Of a stretch of DNA of 64,000 bases, positions 36,858-46,531 are shown piece after piece. This stretch comes from Chelonobacter oris (GTDB taxonomy: Bacteria > Pseudomonadota > Gammaproteobacteria > Enterobacterales > Pasteurellaceae): positions 53,840 to 117,839 of the forward strand of contig NZ_JSUM01000011.1 of assembly GCF_000772535.1 (NCBI RefSeq), read 5' to 3'. A program made the translations under genes and the position numbers. Numbering within the stretch: position 1 is the stretch's first letter; each line of letters opens with the position of its first letter. The notes beneath the pieces were generated by a model. That model searched no databases, was not told the origin of the DNA, and saw nothing but the letters and a program-made list of their open reading frames with translations.

Positions 36858-37292
36858 TTACGCAATCGGCGTAACACCTTTTTTTAAAATAATATTGCCG
36901 TATTTCGCCAGTTCACCGCTGACCACCACCGCATAAGCCTTCTCCGCTCGCGCATAAAAAGCAAAACGGTCAATGCGTTCAAATTTCGGCACGCTGCCGA
37001 CCGCACTTTCAATTGCCGCCATATAACGAATCTCAACGCTCGAATCCAGGCTGTCTCCGGCAACGGCGCTCATCATGATTAACGGAGCGTCAACATATTG
37101 ATCGTATTCAAACAACGGGCTGATTGCCGTCAATAACGTCGCGACATCAATCCCGTCGGCACGAATCACCCGAGAGTGCAATTGATGCGCCGGAAAATGA
37201 GCATCGGACAACACAATCTCGTCACCATGTCCCATTTCCGCCAATGTTTTTAATAACACCGGCGAAATTGCCGGATGAATCCCTTTTAACAT
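36858..37292 (-). CDS. fucU: L-fucose mutarotase
   Basis: RbsD/FucU-family enzyme that interconverts the anomers of L-fucose so that FucI receives the alpha form. The 144-residue product starts [26 protein letters not shown]. It has the catalytic region [23 protein letters not shown] and a C-terminal [29 protein letters not shown], all typical of FucU rather than RbsD. It lies 18 bp after the fucK stop. Confidence 0.94.
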   Translation of the reverse strand: MLKGIHPAISPVLLKTLAEMGHGDEIVLSDAHFPAHQLHSRVIRADGIDVATLLTAISPLFEYDQYVDAPLIMMSAVAGDSLDSSVEIRYMAAIESAVGSVPKFERIDRFAFYARAEKAYAVVVSGELAKYGNIILKKGVTPIA

Positions 37293-37310
37293 AGTCTTTC
37301 CTTCATATTG

Positions 37311-38786
37311 CTACTCATGTTCAGAATAACGTTGTAGCCATGCTTGATAAGCCTCATGGTCAGCCGACGGCAAAATTTGTTTGCGCTGCGGCTGCATATG
37401 CTGTTGGGCAACCTCAATCGAGCGATAATATTGTGCGCCGGCAAAAGTGAACATCGCCGCCCCCAATACCGTCGCTTCCGCCACATCAACAATTTCAATC
37501 GGCAGCCCCAACACATCAGCCCGAATTTGATTCCACAACCGATTTTTTGAACCGCCGCCGACACAAATCAAACTGCTTGCTTGAAAATGGCTGACCTGTT
37601 CCAACGTAGTCAAACCGCACTTGAGCTGATATGCCATATATTCCAGTGCCGAACGATAAATTTGCGCCCGTTGGCTGTGCAGCGACAAGCCGCTAATTTT
37701 GCCGCTCCGAGCAAAATTCTCCGCATTATTAAAATTGCCGTGCCACTCGACACCGCCGGAGCCAACATCAATATTTTCTGCTTCGCTGATCATGGTGTCG
37801 TAATAATGCGGTGTATTCAGGACATCGGTATAAAACCGCTTGCCGACCCATTCCACCACGCCTGATCCCAGCCACTGTACCCCGGGCGTGAAATAGCCTG
37901 TTTTGGCATCAAATTCCGTGGTCAGCCCCTGATTAATCAAACTAAAGTGCGGTTCGGCTTTGGCAGTACGCGCCATCAGAATTTCCCATGTGCCGGAGCT
38001 CAATACCGGCTGATTCGGCTTTGCGCCCGAACCGAAAATCGCAAACTGCGTATCATGGCCACAGGAAATAACCGGAATAGCGGCAGGCAGCCCCATCTGA
38101 CGGGCAATCTCAGCTCTCAATTCTCCGACAGGTTGTCCGGCTTCGACTATCGGCGGAAAATGTTTGTCGGTCAGCGCCAACACGGAAAGGATATTCGGCT
38201 CCCAATCACCGCGTTGCAAATTGGTTAACATTGACGTACCCGCCATGGTTTTATCAGTGCTGAATACGCCGGTTAGCCAGTGATTCAACATTGACGAGAT
38301 AAAAACAAATTTATCCATACGCCGGTAAATATCGGAACGATTTTCTTTCAACCACAGCAGCTTAAATAAAGTATTGAAGCTGTACAGCCCGATTCCGTTA
38401 GCAGTATAAAGCTGTTCAACATCAATATAATCGGCAATGTTTTGCATAATCGGAATAGTGCGGGGACATTTCCATGAAATAATCGGATAAATCTGTTTGC
38501 CGTGTCGGTCAAACGGAGCGCCATCAACGCCGAAAGTCGTTACCGAAATACCGATAATATCTTGAATATCATAATGATGATGACCAAGCTGAACGACCAC
38601 ATGACGCGCGCACTCAGATAATTTGTTACAAATTTCCTCGAAATCCCAAATGTGAAAATCGCTTGATTCTTCGCCTGTTTTAGTCGCACTGGCAATATGG
38701 TGCGATGCCAGAATCTTGCCCTTTTCATCAAGTGCAATCGTTCTGGTGTTGGTCGCACCACAGTCAAAAATCAGTACAATAGGCAT
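37311..38786 (-). CDS. fucK: L-fuculokinase
   Basis: FGGY-family kinase that phosphorylates L-fuculose at O1, 491 residues. The N-terminal half shows LIFDCGATNTRTIALDEKG (phosphate-binding loop 1) and SVTTFGVDGAPFD. The hinge region has ISCGHDTQFAIFGSG and SSGTWEIL, and the C-terminal half has LICVGGGSKNRLWNQIRAD and VLGAAMFTFAGA. These are the FucK forms of the family signatures. Downstream of fucI, from which it is separated by about 100 bp with two hairpins, one of them a USS dyad. Confidence 0.94.
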   Translation of the reverse strand: MPIVLIFDCGATNTRTIALDEKGKILASHHIASATKTGEESSDFHIWDFEEICNKLSECARHVVVQLGHHHYDIQDIIGISVTTFGVDGAPFDRHGKQIYPIISWKCPRTIPIMQNIADYIDVEQLYTANGIGLYSFNTLFKLLWLKENRSDIYRRMDKFVFISSMLNHWLTGVFSTDKTMAGTSMLTNLQRGDWEPNILSVLALTDKHFPPIVEAGQPVGELRAEIARQMGLPAAIPVISCGHDTQFAIFGSGAKPNQPVLSSGTWEILMARTAKAEPHFSLINQGLTTEFDAKTGYFTPGVQWLGSGVVEWVGKRFYTDVLNTPHYYDTMISEAENIDVGSGGVEWHGNFNNAENFARSGKISGLSLHSQRAQIYRSALEYMAYQLKCGLTTLEQVSHFQASSLICVGGGSKNRLWNQIRADVLGLPIEIVDVAEATVLGAAMFTFAGAQYYRSIEVAQQHMQPQRKQILPSADHEAYQAWLQRYSEHE

Positions 38787-38797
38787 AAAATTCTCCC

Positions 38798-38823
38798 AAG
38801 TGCGGTTTAAATTAACCGCACTT
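38798..38823. terminator. USS dyad in the fucI-fucK gap
   Basis: AAGTGCGGT and ACCGCACTT face each other 8 bases apart. The flanks pair further (TTTAA/TTAA) and a second imperfect hairpin follows at about 38827-38854 (TTGGTCAGGCAT / ATGCCCGACCTTG). On the minus strand this lies inside the operon, so it may attenuate or protect the fucI message instead of ending the operon. Confidence 0.5.
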
Positions 38824-38888
38824 TATCTTGGTCAGGCATCAAATGCCCGACCTTGTCTTATCAATACGATGAGAATAGTTGGATACGA

Positions 38889-40655
38889 TTAACGGTACAG
38901 CGGGCCGAAATTTTTACAGGCGCGGTAATCCTGCCCCTCTTTGTCCATGCCGAATGCATTCCAAGTACTCGGACGGAAGATATTTTTCTCCTCTACGTTA
39001 TGCATACAGACCGGAATCCGTAACATGGAAGCGAGGGTAATAAAATCGGCACCGACATGGCCGAAGGTAGCGACACAATGGTTAGCCCCCCAATTTGCCA
39101 TCACCGAATAAACATCGGTAAATGCGCCCTTACCGGTCAACCGTGGTACAAACCACGTTGTCGGCCAGGTTTCATTAGTGCGTTTATTCAAAATTTCATG
39201 TACATGTTCAGGCAAATCGATTGACCAGCCCTCTGCAATTTGCAACACAGGGCCGATGCCTTTGATGATATTGATGCGGGTCATGGTGAACGGCATGCCG
39301 CCTTTGGTCAGGTACTGCGAGGAGTAACCGCCACCGCGGAAATATTCGTGAACCGCAGGACACCAACGGGTATTTTCCAGACAACGCTTACCGTCTTCCT
39401 CACTCACTTCCCACACCGGCTTAATTACTGCATTACCGTTTTTGTCCTGATGCTGACCGGTGCCGTCCAAGGCTGCCGAACCGGAATTAATCAGGTGGAT
39501 AAAACCGCTTTCAGGCCGCCAACCGGTAACACGCTCTACCGCATCTTCACTCCAATATGTCCGCACATCGGCAAAAATCTGCGCCTGTCCGGTCAATTGG
39601 TTGCCAAACAACATACAAACGGCATTTAACGCATCATTTTCTGTCGCTAAAATATACGGCGGACGCACCCCGTTCCAGTCATAAGTTGAATTGAGAACCG
39701 CCTCCATAAAGTCACCGTTCGGCAGATGATCCGTCCATTGGCGCTGACCTTGAAAACCGGCGGCAATGGCATTGTGTCCCAATGCCTCTTCTTCATAATC
39801 AAGCTCTACCAACTTAGGATTGCCGACCATTAAATCACGGGTAATAATCGCCATTTTGACAACATTTTCCCAAAGTTCGGCACGTTGTTCGGCAGTGCGC
39901 TGATTGTCAGGGGAATTTACGTCAATCCCTTCCTTGCAATATGCTTTCACCCAGCCTAACGCCAACTCCACTTCGTGTTGGTCATAAATTTTGCGATCCA
40001 AACGGCGTTTAATCTCGGTCATATCGACATATTCGTTGCGCATACCCAGATATTCTTGGAAGAACGTTTGATTAACGATCGAACCGGCGATACCCATCGA
40101 AACCGAGCCGATAGACAGATAAGATTTACCGCGAATATTGGCAACGGTTAAACCGGCACGGGCAAAACGCAACAATTTTTGCTGCACGTCCTGCGGAATA
40201 CTGGTATCGCCGCCTTCCTGCACTTCAGTTCCGTAAATCGAAAACGCCGGTAAACCCATTTGAGAATGGCCGGCCAACGCAGCCGCCAAATAGACGGCTC
40301 CCGGCCGTTCAGTGCCGTTAAAACCCCAAATTGCTTTTGGCATATGCGGATCCATATCAATAGTTTCGGAACCGTAACACCAGCAAGGCGTCACCGTCAG
40401 CACGACACCGACATTATTCAGTTTAAATTTTTCCGCACAGGCCGCCGCTTCCGCCACGCCGCCAATACAAGTATCGGCAATCACACATTCGACAAAACTA
40501 CCGTCCGGATGGCGAACTTGTGAGGTCAGTAATTCGGCGACTGACTTCGCCATCGTCATGGTTTGATCTTCCAGCGACTCACGCACACCTAAACGACGTC
40601 CGTCAATTGTCGGGCGAATACCGATTTTAACCGCTTGGGATTTAGCTAAACTCAT
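38889..40655 (-). CDS. fucI: L-fucose isomerase
   Basis: Manganese-dependent ketol isomerase, L-fucose to L-fuculose, cytoplasmic hexamer. The 588-residue product compares with 591 in E. coli and contains [67 protein letters not shown] and, near the end, [29 protein letters not shown]. The frame is open to 40766, but the ATG at 40655 with an AGAGGAA site matches the family start. It is the first gene of the fuc operon, downstream of a CRP palindrome and a FucR-like inverted repeat. Confidence 0.96.
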   Translation of the reverse strand: MSLAKSQAVKIGIRPTIDGRRLGVRESLEDQTMTMAKSVAELLTSQVRHPDGSFVECVIADTCIGGVAEAAACAEKFKLNNVGVVLTVTPCWCYGSETIDMDPHMPKAIWGFNGTERPGAVYLAAALAGHSQMGLPAFSIYGTEVQEGGDTSIPQDVQQKLLRFARAGLTVANIRGKSYLSIGSVSMGIAGSIVNQTFFQEYLGMRNEYVDMTEIKRRLDRKIYDQHEVELALGWVKAYCKEGIDVNSPDNQRTAEQRAELWENVVKMAIITRDLMVGNPKLVELDYEEEALGHNAIAAGFQGQRQWTDHLPNGDFMEAVLNSTYDWNGVRPPYILATENDALNAVCMLFGNQLTGQAQIFADVRTYWSEDAVERVTGWRPESGFIHLINSGSAALDGTGQHQDKNGNAVIKPVWEVSEEDGKRCLENTRWCPAVHEYFRGGGYSSQYLTKGGMPFTMTRINIIKGIGPVLQIAEGWSIDLPEHVHEILNKRTNETWPTTWFVPRLTGKGAFTDVYSVMANWGANHCVATFGHVGADFITLASMLRIPVCMHNVEEKNIFRPSTWNAFGMDKEGQDYRACKNFGPLYR

Positions 40656-40771
40656 AATACTGTTCCTCTTGCTTATCAATGAAGTGAAATAGAAATACGA
40701 ATAATTTTTCTGAAATCTATCTTCAAGAGAAAGTGGCGGGAAGAAAAGTCTTTTGTTTAAAATCACCTCGG

Positions 40772-40793
40772 TTTCGTGATGGCAATCACGAAA
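40772..40793. promoter_or_regulatory. Putative CRP site upstream of fucI
   Basis: TTTCGTGAT and ATCACGAAA flank a GGCA centre, an almost perfect 22-bp dyad of CRP form. It lies about 117 bp before the fucI start. Confidence 0.65.
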
Positions 40794-40828
40794 AAGTCAT
40801 CAAAAAGTCACAAAAACGGCAAAATAAA

Positions 40829-40873
40829 TGCCCGATTTAATTATATAAAATTAAAATCGGGCAATTCGGGCAT
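40829..40873. promoter_or_regulatory. Putative FucR operator between fucR and fucI
   Basis: TGCCCGATTT (from 40829) faces AAAATCGGGCA (ending 40863), and a further TCGGGCA follows at 40866-40872. The same half-site occurs at 29673-29708 and, as TGCCCG, at the fucR promoter near 41684-41689. Confidence 0.5.
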
Positions 40874-40901
40874 TCAATACAACAAGTCGAACAATCATCT
40901 C

Positions 40902-41654
40902 TCAAGGCGTAATAATCAATAAATTGTGCTGCTCACAATAAACTTTCAACTCTCCGTTTGGCTGTTGGTCACAGAAAAGAATATCGATCTGCGATAAATC
41001 ACAGATCTTGAGCAAACTTTTTCGCCCCATTTTACTATTATCCACCAACAAAAATTTTTTTTCCGATGCCGCCATAATCTTACGTTTCACCGAAGCATTC
41101 AATTCATTCGACTCCCATACGGATCCGCCTTCATCCACCCCGATACAGGAAAAAATCCCAATATCAATGTGCAGGCGCTGCAACAATTGCTCTGATAACG
41201 GACCATAAAAAGCATCGTATTTAACCGAATAAACCCCGCCGGTTGCAATCGTCCTGATATTCGATTTATTGGCTAACGCATTGATATTATGCATGGCATT
41301 GGTAACGACCGTACACGGAATATCAGGCATTGCCTGAGCAAAATACCAACTGGTCGTACTGGCATCCAGCCCAATGACGGCGTTTTCAAAAATATACTCC
41401 ACCGCACTTTCGGCAACTAAGCGTTTCGCATCGGAATTGCTTTTCTGCCGATTTTGAAAAGAGCGCCCTAAATCTTGGGCTTTCAAACATACTGCGCCGC
41501 CATGCGTGCGATGTAACAATCCTTTGCGATCCAGTTTGCTTAAGTCACGGCGAATAGTTTCCAACGATACCATCAACTCCTCAGACAGCTGATCGACCGC
41601 AACTTTGCCGTACTTGCTCACTCGCTCCAGAATGAAGCGCTCTCTCTCTTTCAT
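40902..41654 (-). CDS. fucR: DeoR-family regulator of the fuc genes
   Basis: Transcription factor of about 250 residues. The N-terminal DeoR helix-turn-helix is clear (ERERFILERVSKYGKVAVDQLSEELMVSLETIRRDLSKLDRKGLLHRTHGGAV). The C-terminal part is the sugar-phosphate isomerase-like sensor (VIGLDASTTSWYFAQA, TGGVYSVKYDAFYG, CIGVDEGGSVWESN, LVDNSKMG). The ATG at 41654 is chosen; a GTG at 41660 is an alternative. It stands directly upstream of fucI on the same strand, as in Haemophilus. FucR of this family responds to L-fuculose 1-phosphate and may activate or repress; the sequence does not decide which. Confidence 0.92.
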   Translation of the reverse strand: MKERERFILERVSKYGKVAVDQLSEELMVSLETIRRDLSKLDRKGLLHRTHGGAVCLKAQDLGRSFQNRQKSNSDAKRLVAESAVEYIFENAVIGLDASTTSWYFAQAMPDIPCTVVTNAMHNINALANKSNIRTIATGGVYSVKYDAFYGPLSEQLLQRLHIDIGIFSCIGVDEGGSVWESNELNASVKRKIMAASEKKFLLVDNSKMGRKSLLKICDLSQIDILFCDQQPNGELKVYCEQHNLLIITP

Positions 41655-41683
41655 TATCACTGTCTCATCATTAAAACGGTCAA

Positions 41684-41708
41684 ACGGGCAATTTGATTAT
41701 ATGCCGAT
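41684..41708 (-). promoter_or_regulatory. Putative fucR promoter with a FucR half-site
   Basis: Read on the minus strand, TATAAT (41703 to 41698) is followed by TTGCCCG. The half-site would overlap the transcription start, suggesting autoregulation. Confidence 0.4.
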
Positions 41709-41781
41709 TAACCGCTAATTGATACATTTTTGTACACGTGAAAAAGTGTAATGATATTGCGATTAAACACGTTAAATCACA

Positions 41782-41798
41782 ATTATCTCAGAGATAAT
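41782..41798. repeat. Perfect short palindrome downstream of malQ
   Basis: ATTATCTC-A-GAGATAAT lies between the malQ 3' end and fucR. No T-tract follows, so its role as terminator or operator is undecided. Confidence 0.3.
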
Positions 41799-41811
41799 AA
41801 GCCATATAACA

Positions 41812-43923
41812 TTAATTATCGATATTTCCCTCACCCTGTCCCCTCCTCAGTTTGGCAACATCACTCAACAGTCGCTGAATCTGCGGGTCGCTAAACATCT
41901 CCTCCAAAGTGCGGTTCAAGCGGCGGCGCCAGTTTTTATACTGCGTGCTGGTGCCGGGAATGTTGACCGGTTCGGTCATGCCGAGCCAATCTTCCGGTTG
42001 TAGGCCGAACAAGGCGCTGTTGACGCCGGCGGCGTAGCGCTGTAAATCGTGGTTGAAATTTAACGGGCAGGCCGATGTCAGACCGGCATCAACCCCGTCC
42101 GGTACATTCACTTGCGCCTGTTGCAAACGTTGCAGGATTTTAGTTTTGGCATTGATACGATCTTTTTTCAGCATCGCCAAAATATCAGCATCGGGATAAA
42201 CATCAAACTGCTGTCCCAATTCAAAATCATAGCCGCGCCAATATCCGTTCACCGTCGGCAGATCGTGAGTACTGAGCGTGGTCATCGCCTGATACGGGTA
42301 ATCCTGCACGGCACGGCTGCGGCCGTGTTGGTCGAATTCGAAATAGAAAATTTTATAGGAAAAAATAGCGGCGTTTTTCAATTTGTCGATAATCGCCTTC
42401 GGTACGGTGCCGAGATCTTCACCGATAATCATACATTGATGGCGCTGACTTTCCAGCGCCAAAATTGCGATCAAATCATCGACCGGATAGCCCACATAAG
42501 CGCCGTTTTTTGCACTGTCGCCCCGTTTTACCCACCACAACCGCAACAGACACATGATGTGATCGATCCGTAGTGCACCGCAACTTTGCATATTGGCACG
42601 GATCATCTCAATAAACGGGCGATAAGCTTGCTGCCGCAAGACATGCGGATTCATCGGCGCCAAGCCCCAATTTTGCCCCTGCGGTCCTAAAATATCAGGC
42701 GGCGCACCAATCGATGCGTTCAAACAAAACAGCGCTTTGTTATACCAGGTTTCCGCACCGTTTGCCGTCACGCCCACCGCAAGATCACGATATAGCCCGA
42801 TCGGCATTTGCCGTTGTCGGCAAACGGCATAGCAATCGGCAAGCTGTTCGGCGGCGCACCATTGCAGCCAGGCATAAAACCGCACTTCGGCAGCGTGTTC
42901 ACGCTGAAATGCGGCAACCGCATCGGTATGATAATCCTGATATGCCGCCGCCCAGCAATCCCAACCCCATTGATTGTCGAAACGGGCGCTTAAGTCTGCA
43001 TGTAAGGCATCGAAAGTCGCTTGTACCAACAAACTCTCCCCGCCGTCATGTAAAAACCGTTCGAATTGTGTCAGCCGTTCCGCTTGCGGCTGTTGCTCAA
43101 ATTGTGCAAATGCCTGTTTTAAGCCGCTCAGTTTTAACGCCATCACCGCACTGTAATCAATCCATTGTGCCGCCCGCAAGCGGTTTAAAGTTTGCTGAAC
43201 ATCGGCTGACGCCAGCCATTGCTGTGCGACCGCACTTTGCTGAAATTCAGGCAGGGCGGCAACATCGATATAAATCATGTTCAACCACTGGCGTGACGAC
43301 GGGCTGTAAGGACTGGCCCCTTCCGGATTGGCTGGGAACAGGGCGTGAATCGGGTTCAAACCGACAAAATCGCCGCCATGTTGTTGAAAATCGGTGATAA
43401 ACCGCTTTAAATCGCTAAAATCGCCGACTCCCCAATTATTCGCCGATTTCAGGGTATAAAGCTGTACGCAGCTGCCCCACAACTTCTGTTTTTGTTGAAT
43501 TTCAGGCGATTGATAGCATTGACGAGGCGCAATAATCACACTGCACTGTTCGCATTTTCCATCGAGGGTTTTCAACGCTAACCGATGGTAGCCGATCGGT
43601 AAATCAGCCGGCAGATTCAAGCAGTTACGCTTAATTTTACCCTGATAACACCGCTCGCCGTTTTCCAACGTGAGTAGCCAGTCGCCATGATAGCGTCGGC
43701 TGCGATCCGCTGTTTGCAAGCGGATATAAAACGGGCTGTTTTGATAGCCGACTTTCACCGCAGGCAACAACGATTTCGGCAAATTTTGTGGAGTTTTGCC
43801 GTCAAATGCCGCCAAAATCTGCTGTTTGACCGCACTTGACGGATATTTCCGCATGCCGTGTTCATTCAAAAAATAGCGCTGAATTCCGGCTTGCTCAAAC
43901 ATGGCTTGCTGTTTTTTGCTCAT
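41812..43923 (-). CDS. malQ: 4-alpha-glucanotransferase (amylomaltase)
   Basis: GH77 enzyme that transfers maltodextrin segments between acceptors and releases glucose; cytoplasmic. The 703 residues match E. coli MalQ. After an N-terminal extension (about 1-140) the barrel shows KLWGSCVQLYTLKSANNWGVGDFSDL, DFVGLNPIHALFP, YSPSSRQWLN and GLYRDLAVGVTANGAETW. The catalytic region includes LRIDHIMCLLRLWWV (nucleophile aspartate) and MIIGEDLGTVP (acid/base glutamate), then TLSTHDLPTVNGYW. It follows malP by 9 bp in the malPQ operon under MalT control. Confidence 0.95.
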   Translation of the reverse strand: MSKKQQAMFEQAGIQRYFLNEHGMRKYPSSAVKQQILAAFDGKTPQNLPKSLLPAVKVGYQNSPFYIRLQTADRSRRYHGDWLLTLENGERCYQGKIKRNCLNLPADLPIGYHRLALKTLDGKCEQCSVIIAPRQCYQSPEIQQKQKLWGSCVQLYTLKSANNWGVGDFSDLKRFITDFQQHGGDFVGLNPIHALFPANPEGASPYSPSSRQWLNMIYIDVAALPEFQQSAVAQQWLASADVQQTLNRLRAAQWIDYSAVMALKLSGLKQAFAQFEQQPQAERLTQFERFLHDGGESLLVQATFDALHADLSARFDNQWGWDCWAAAYQDYHTDAVAAFQREHAAEVRFYAWLQWCAAEQLADCYAVCRQRQMPIGLYRDLAVGVTANGAETWYNKALFCLNASIGAPPDILGPQGQNWGLAPMNPHVLRQQAYRPFIEMIRANMQSCGALRIDHIMCLLRLWWVKRGDSAKNGAYVGYPVDDLIAILALESQRHQCMIIGEDLGTVPKAIIDKLKNAAIFSYKIFYFEFDQHGRSRAVQDYPYQAMTTLSTHDLPTVNGYWRGYDFELGQQFDVYPDADILAMLKKDRINAKTKILQRLQQAQVNVPDGVDAGLTSACPLNFNHDLQRYAAGVNSALFGLQPEDWLGMTEPVNIPGTSTQYKNWRRRLNRTLEEMFSDPQIQRLLSDVAKLRRGQGEGNIDN

Positions 43924-43932
43924 ACCGTATTC

Positions 43933-46329
43933 CTATTTTTTCAACCAAATACGCTGCTGATAATCACGAATCGACCGATCGGAACTGAATGCGCCTAAGC
44001 GTGCGGTATTCAAAATCGCACTGCGCAGCCAAGCCTCCTGATCCAAATAGCGCTGTCCCACTTCCTGCTGTGCCGAGACATAACTGTCAAAATCGGCAAG
44101 CACCAAAAACGGATCGCGCTCCAGTAAGCTATCAAGCATCATGCGGAACATCTGTTTATCACCGCGGCACACGTTGCCTTTAGTCAGAAAATCCAACGCC
44201 GCTTTCAATGACGGATTGTCGCTATAATACTGTTTCGGGGAATATCCCGCTTTCAATAACGCTCGTACGCTTTCCACCGTATGCCCGAAAATAAAAATAT
44301 TCTCCTCACCGACCATTTCCGCAATTTCGACATTGGCGCCGTCCAGTGTACCCAATGTTAAGGCGCCGTTGAGCGACAGCTTCATATTGCCGGTGCCGGA
44401 CGCCTCTTTACCCGCCATTGAAATCTGTTCGGAAATGTCCGCCGCCGGAATGATTTTTTCCGCCAGACTGACCCGATAATCGGGCAAAAACGCCACTTGC
44501 AATTTGTCTCTCACCGACTTATCGCGGTTAATCACCTCGGCAACGTTATTAATCGCATGAATAATGTTTTTCGCCAGATAATAGCCCGGCGCCGCCTTGC
44601 CGGCGAACACGAACAGGCGTGGGGTATACGCCATATTCGGATTGTCTTTCAGCTGCCGGTAACTGTGGATAATATTCAGTAAATTCAGATGTTGCCGTTT
44701 ATACTCGTGAAAACGTTTAATTTGAATATCAAAAATCGCATCGGTATTCACTTGCAGCCCCAATGTGCGCTGGATTTCTTCCGCCAACAGCTGCTTATTA
44801 CCCTGTTTGATACGACGGTATTCATCACGAAAAGCGCCGTCGTCCACCTGCTTTTCCACACCGCTGATCAACGCCAGATTCTGTGTCCAGTCGCCGTCCA
44901 AAGTGCGGTCGAGCAAAGCGGCGAGATTCGGGTTCGCCAGACGAATCCAGCGCCGCGGGGTAATGCCGTTGGTCACATTACAGAATTTGTTCGGGAACAA
45001 TTGATGATATTCCGGGAACAGATCACTGACAATTAAGTCGGAATGAATTTGCGCCACGCCGTTAACCGCAAAACACGACACCACACATAAATTCGCCATT
45101 CTGACCCGATAATCGTATAAAATCGCCACTTTCTGCCAAATGTCGGCATCTTCGCCAAATTGTTCGACCACCCGCCGTTGAAAAAGTGTATTGATTTTAT
45201 CCACAATCTGGAAATGGCGCGGCAACAGCCGTTTGAACAGGCGTTGATCCCACTGTTCCAGCGCTTCCGGCAATAAAGTATGGTTGGTATAGGCAAAAGT
45301 GCGGTTACAGATAGACCAAGCCTCGTCCCATGAAAGCCGGTATTTATCCAGCAACAGCCGCATTAATTCCGGAATCGCCAATGTCGGGTGGGTGTCGTTC
45401 AGCTGGATAACCTGTTTTTCCGGCAATTGCTGTAGGGTGTGGCCTGCACTGAAATGGCGATCGAGAATATCCGCCACTGAACAGGCGCAATGAAAATATT
45501 GTTGCATTAAACGCAATTGCTGCCCGTTTTTGTGGTTGTCGTTCGGATACAGCACTTTGGTCAGACAGGCGGCATTCACCACCTGTTTTTCCGCTCTCAG
45601 GTATTTGCCGTCGTTGAAATCCGCCAAATCAAATGTTTGTTCATTATCCGCCTGCCACAAACGCAACGGCTGTACCACACCGTTATTATAGCCGAATACC
45701 GGTAAATCATACGCCTTGCCGTGAATAATCCGTTTCGGTTCCCAGTGGTATTGCTCGCCGTCGACTTGCCGGCTTTTGCCGCCAAAACCGATTTGGCGGG
45801 TTTTACCGTGATTATAGGCCTGCCACGGGTATTGACTGCGCGCCCAGTCATCACCGCTTTCCATTTGCCGCCCGTCAGCAAACGATTGTTTAAACAAGCC
45901 GTATTGATAATGCAAACCGTAGCCGGTCGCCGGTTGTTCAATCGCCGCCATCGAATCCAGATAACACGCCGCCAACCGCCCCAAACCGCCGTTACCCAGC
46001 GCCGGATCACGCTCTTGTTCCAATAAATCGGTCAGCTCGATTTGATACTGTTGCAGATAAGACCGCACTTCGTCATACCAGCCAAGGTTCAGCAGGTTAT
46101 TGCCGGTCAAACGGCCGATTAAAAACTCCATCGAGAGATAATTGACATGACGCTTGTCCGATTGTAACGGTTTCGTCTCGCTGTAGGTCAAATCCAACAC
46201 CGCCTGAGATAGCGCCTGATACCACTGCTCGAGCGAAAGCTGCTCCGGGCCGTCGACATTTAAATAACGGCACTGTTTTTGAATTGCCGCCGCAAAGTGC
46301 GGTCGGTGAAACGGAAGAGTTGCTGACAT
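43933..46329 (-). CDS. malP: Maltodextrin phosphorylase
   Basis: PLP-dependent GT35 phosphorylase releasing glucose 1-phosphate from maltodextrins. The 798-residue product has the size of E. coli MalP and lacks the N-terminal regulatory extension of animal enzymes. It contains [43 protein letters not shown], and the PLP lysine in [28 protein letters not shown] (about residue 648). The frame opens at 46347, but the ATG at 46329 has AGGAG (46337-46341) 7 bases upstream and is chosen. It is divergent from malT. Confidence 0.96.
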   Translation of the reverse strand: MSATLPFHRPHFAAAIQKQCRYLNVDGPEQLSLEQWYQALSQAVLDLTYSETKPLQSDKRHVNYLSMEFLIGRLTGNNLLNLGWYDEVRSYLQQYQIELTDLLEQERDPALGNGGLGRLAACYLDSMAAIEQPATGYGLHYQYGLFKQSFADGRQMESGDDWARSQYPWQAYNHGKTRQIGFGGKSRQVDGEQYHWEPKRIIHGKAYDLPVFGYNNGVVQPLRLWQADNEQTFDLADFNDGKYLRAEKQVVNAACLTKVLYPNDNHKNGQQLRLMQQYFHCACSVADILDRHFSAGHTLQQLPEKQVIQLNDTHPTLAIPELMRLLLDKYRLSWDEAWSICNRTFAYTNHTLLPEALEQWDQRLFKRLLPRHFQIVDKINTLFQRRVVEQFGEDADIWQKVAILYDYRVRMANLCVVSCFAVNGVAQIHSDLIVSDLFPEYHQLFPNKFCNVTNGITPRRWIRLANPNLAALLDRTLDGDWTQNLALISGVEKQVDDGAFRDEYRRIKQGNKQLLAEEIQRTLGLQVNTDAIFDIQIKRFHEYKRQHLNLLNIIHSYRQLKDNPNMAYTPRLFVFAGKAAPGYYLAKNIIHAINNVAEVINRDKSVRDKLQVAFLPDYRVSLAEKIIPAADISEQISMAGKEASGTGNMKLSLNGALTLGTLDGANVEIAEMVGEENIFIFGHTVESVRALLKAGYSPKQYYSDNPSLKAALDFLTKGNVCRGDKQMFRMMLDSLLERDPFLVLADFDSYVSAQQEVGQRYLDQEAWLRSAILNTARLGAFSSDRSIRDYQQRIWLKK

Positions 46330-46397
46330 GAAATTGCTCCTGTACAAGAAACATAAATGAATGATTTGGCATCATTATGCGACAATTGTCGGGTTTG

Positions 46398-46407
46398 CCC
46401 TCCTCCC
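46398..46407 (-). promoter_or_regulatory. MalT box of the malPQ promoter
   Basis: On the minus strand the sequence reads GGGAGGAGGG, close to the MalT consensus GGGGA(T/G)GAGG, about 70 bp upstream of malP. A second core, GGGAGGAT, lies on the plus strand at 46423-46430. Confidence 0.65.
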
Positions 46408-46531
46408 TGCCCGATTCTTTACGGGAGGATAATCAAGGCGTAACGGCAATTAGGCTTGTATGACCCCGAAATAGCTCTTATCATTAGCGCTAGGCCACTC
46501 CCACTATACCAATATTTTACAGGAAAAAATA

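Noticed and set aside
42714..43397. A 227-codon open frame on the plus strand inside malQ
   Set aside because: It lies wholly antisense to a clear GH77 gene, has no recognisable domain and its composition follows the malQ codon pattern.
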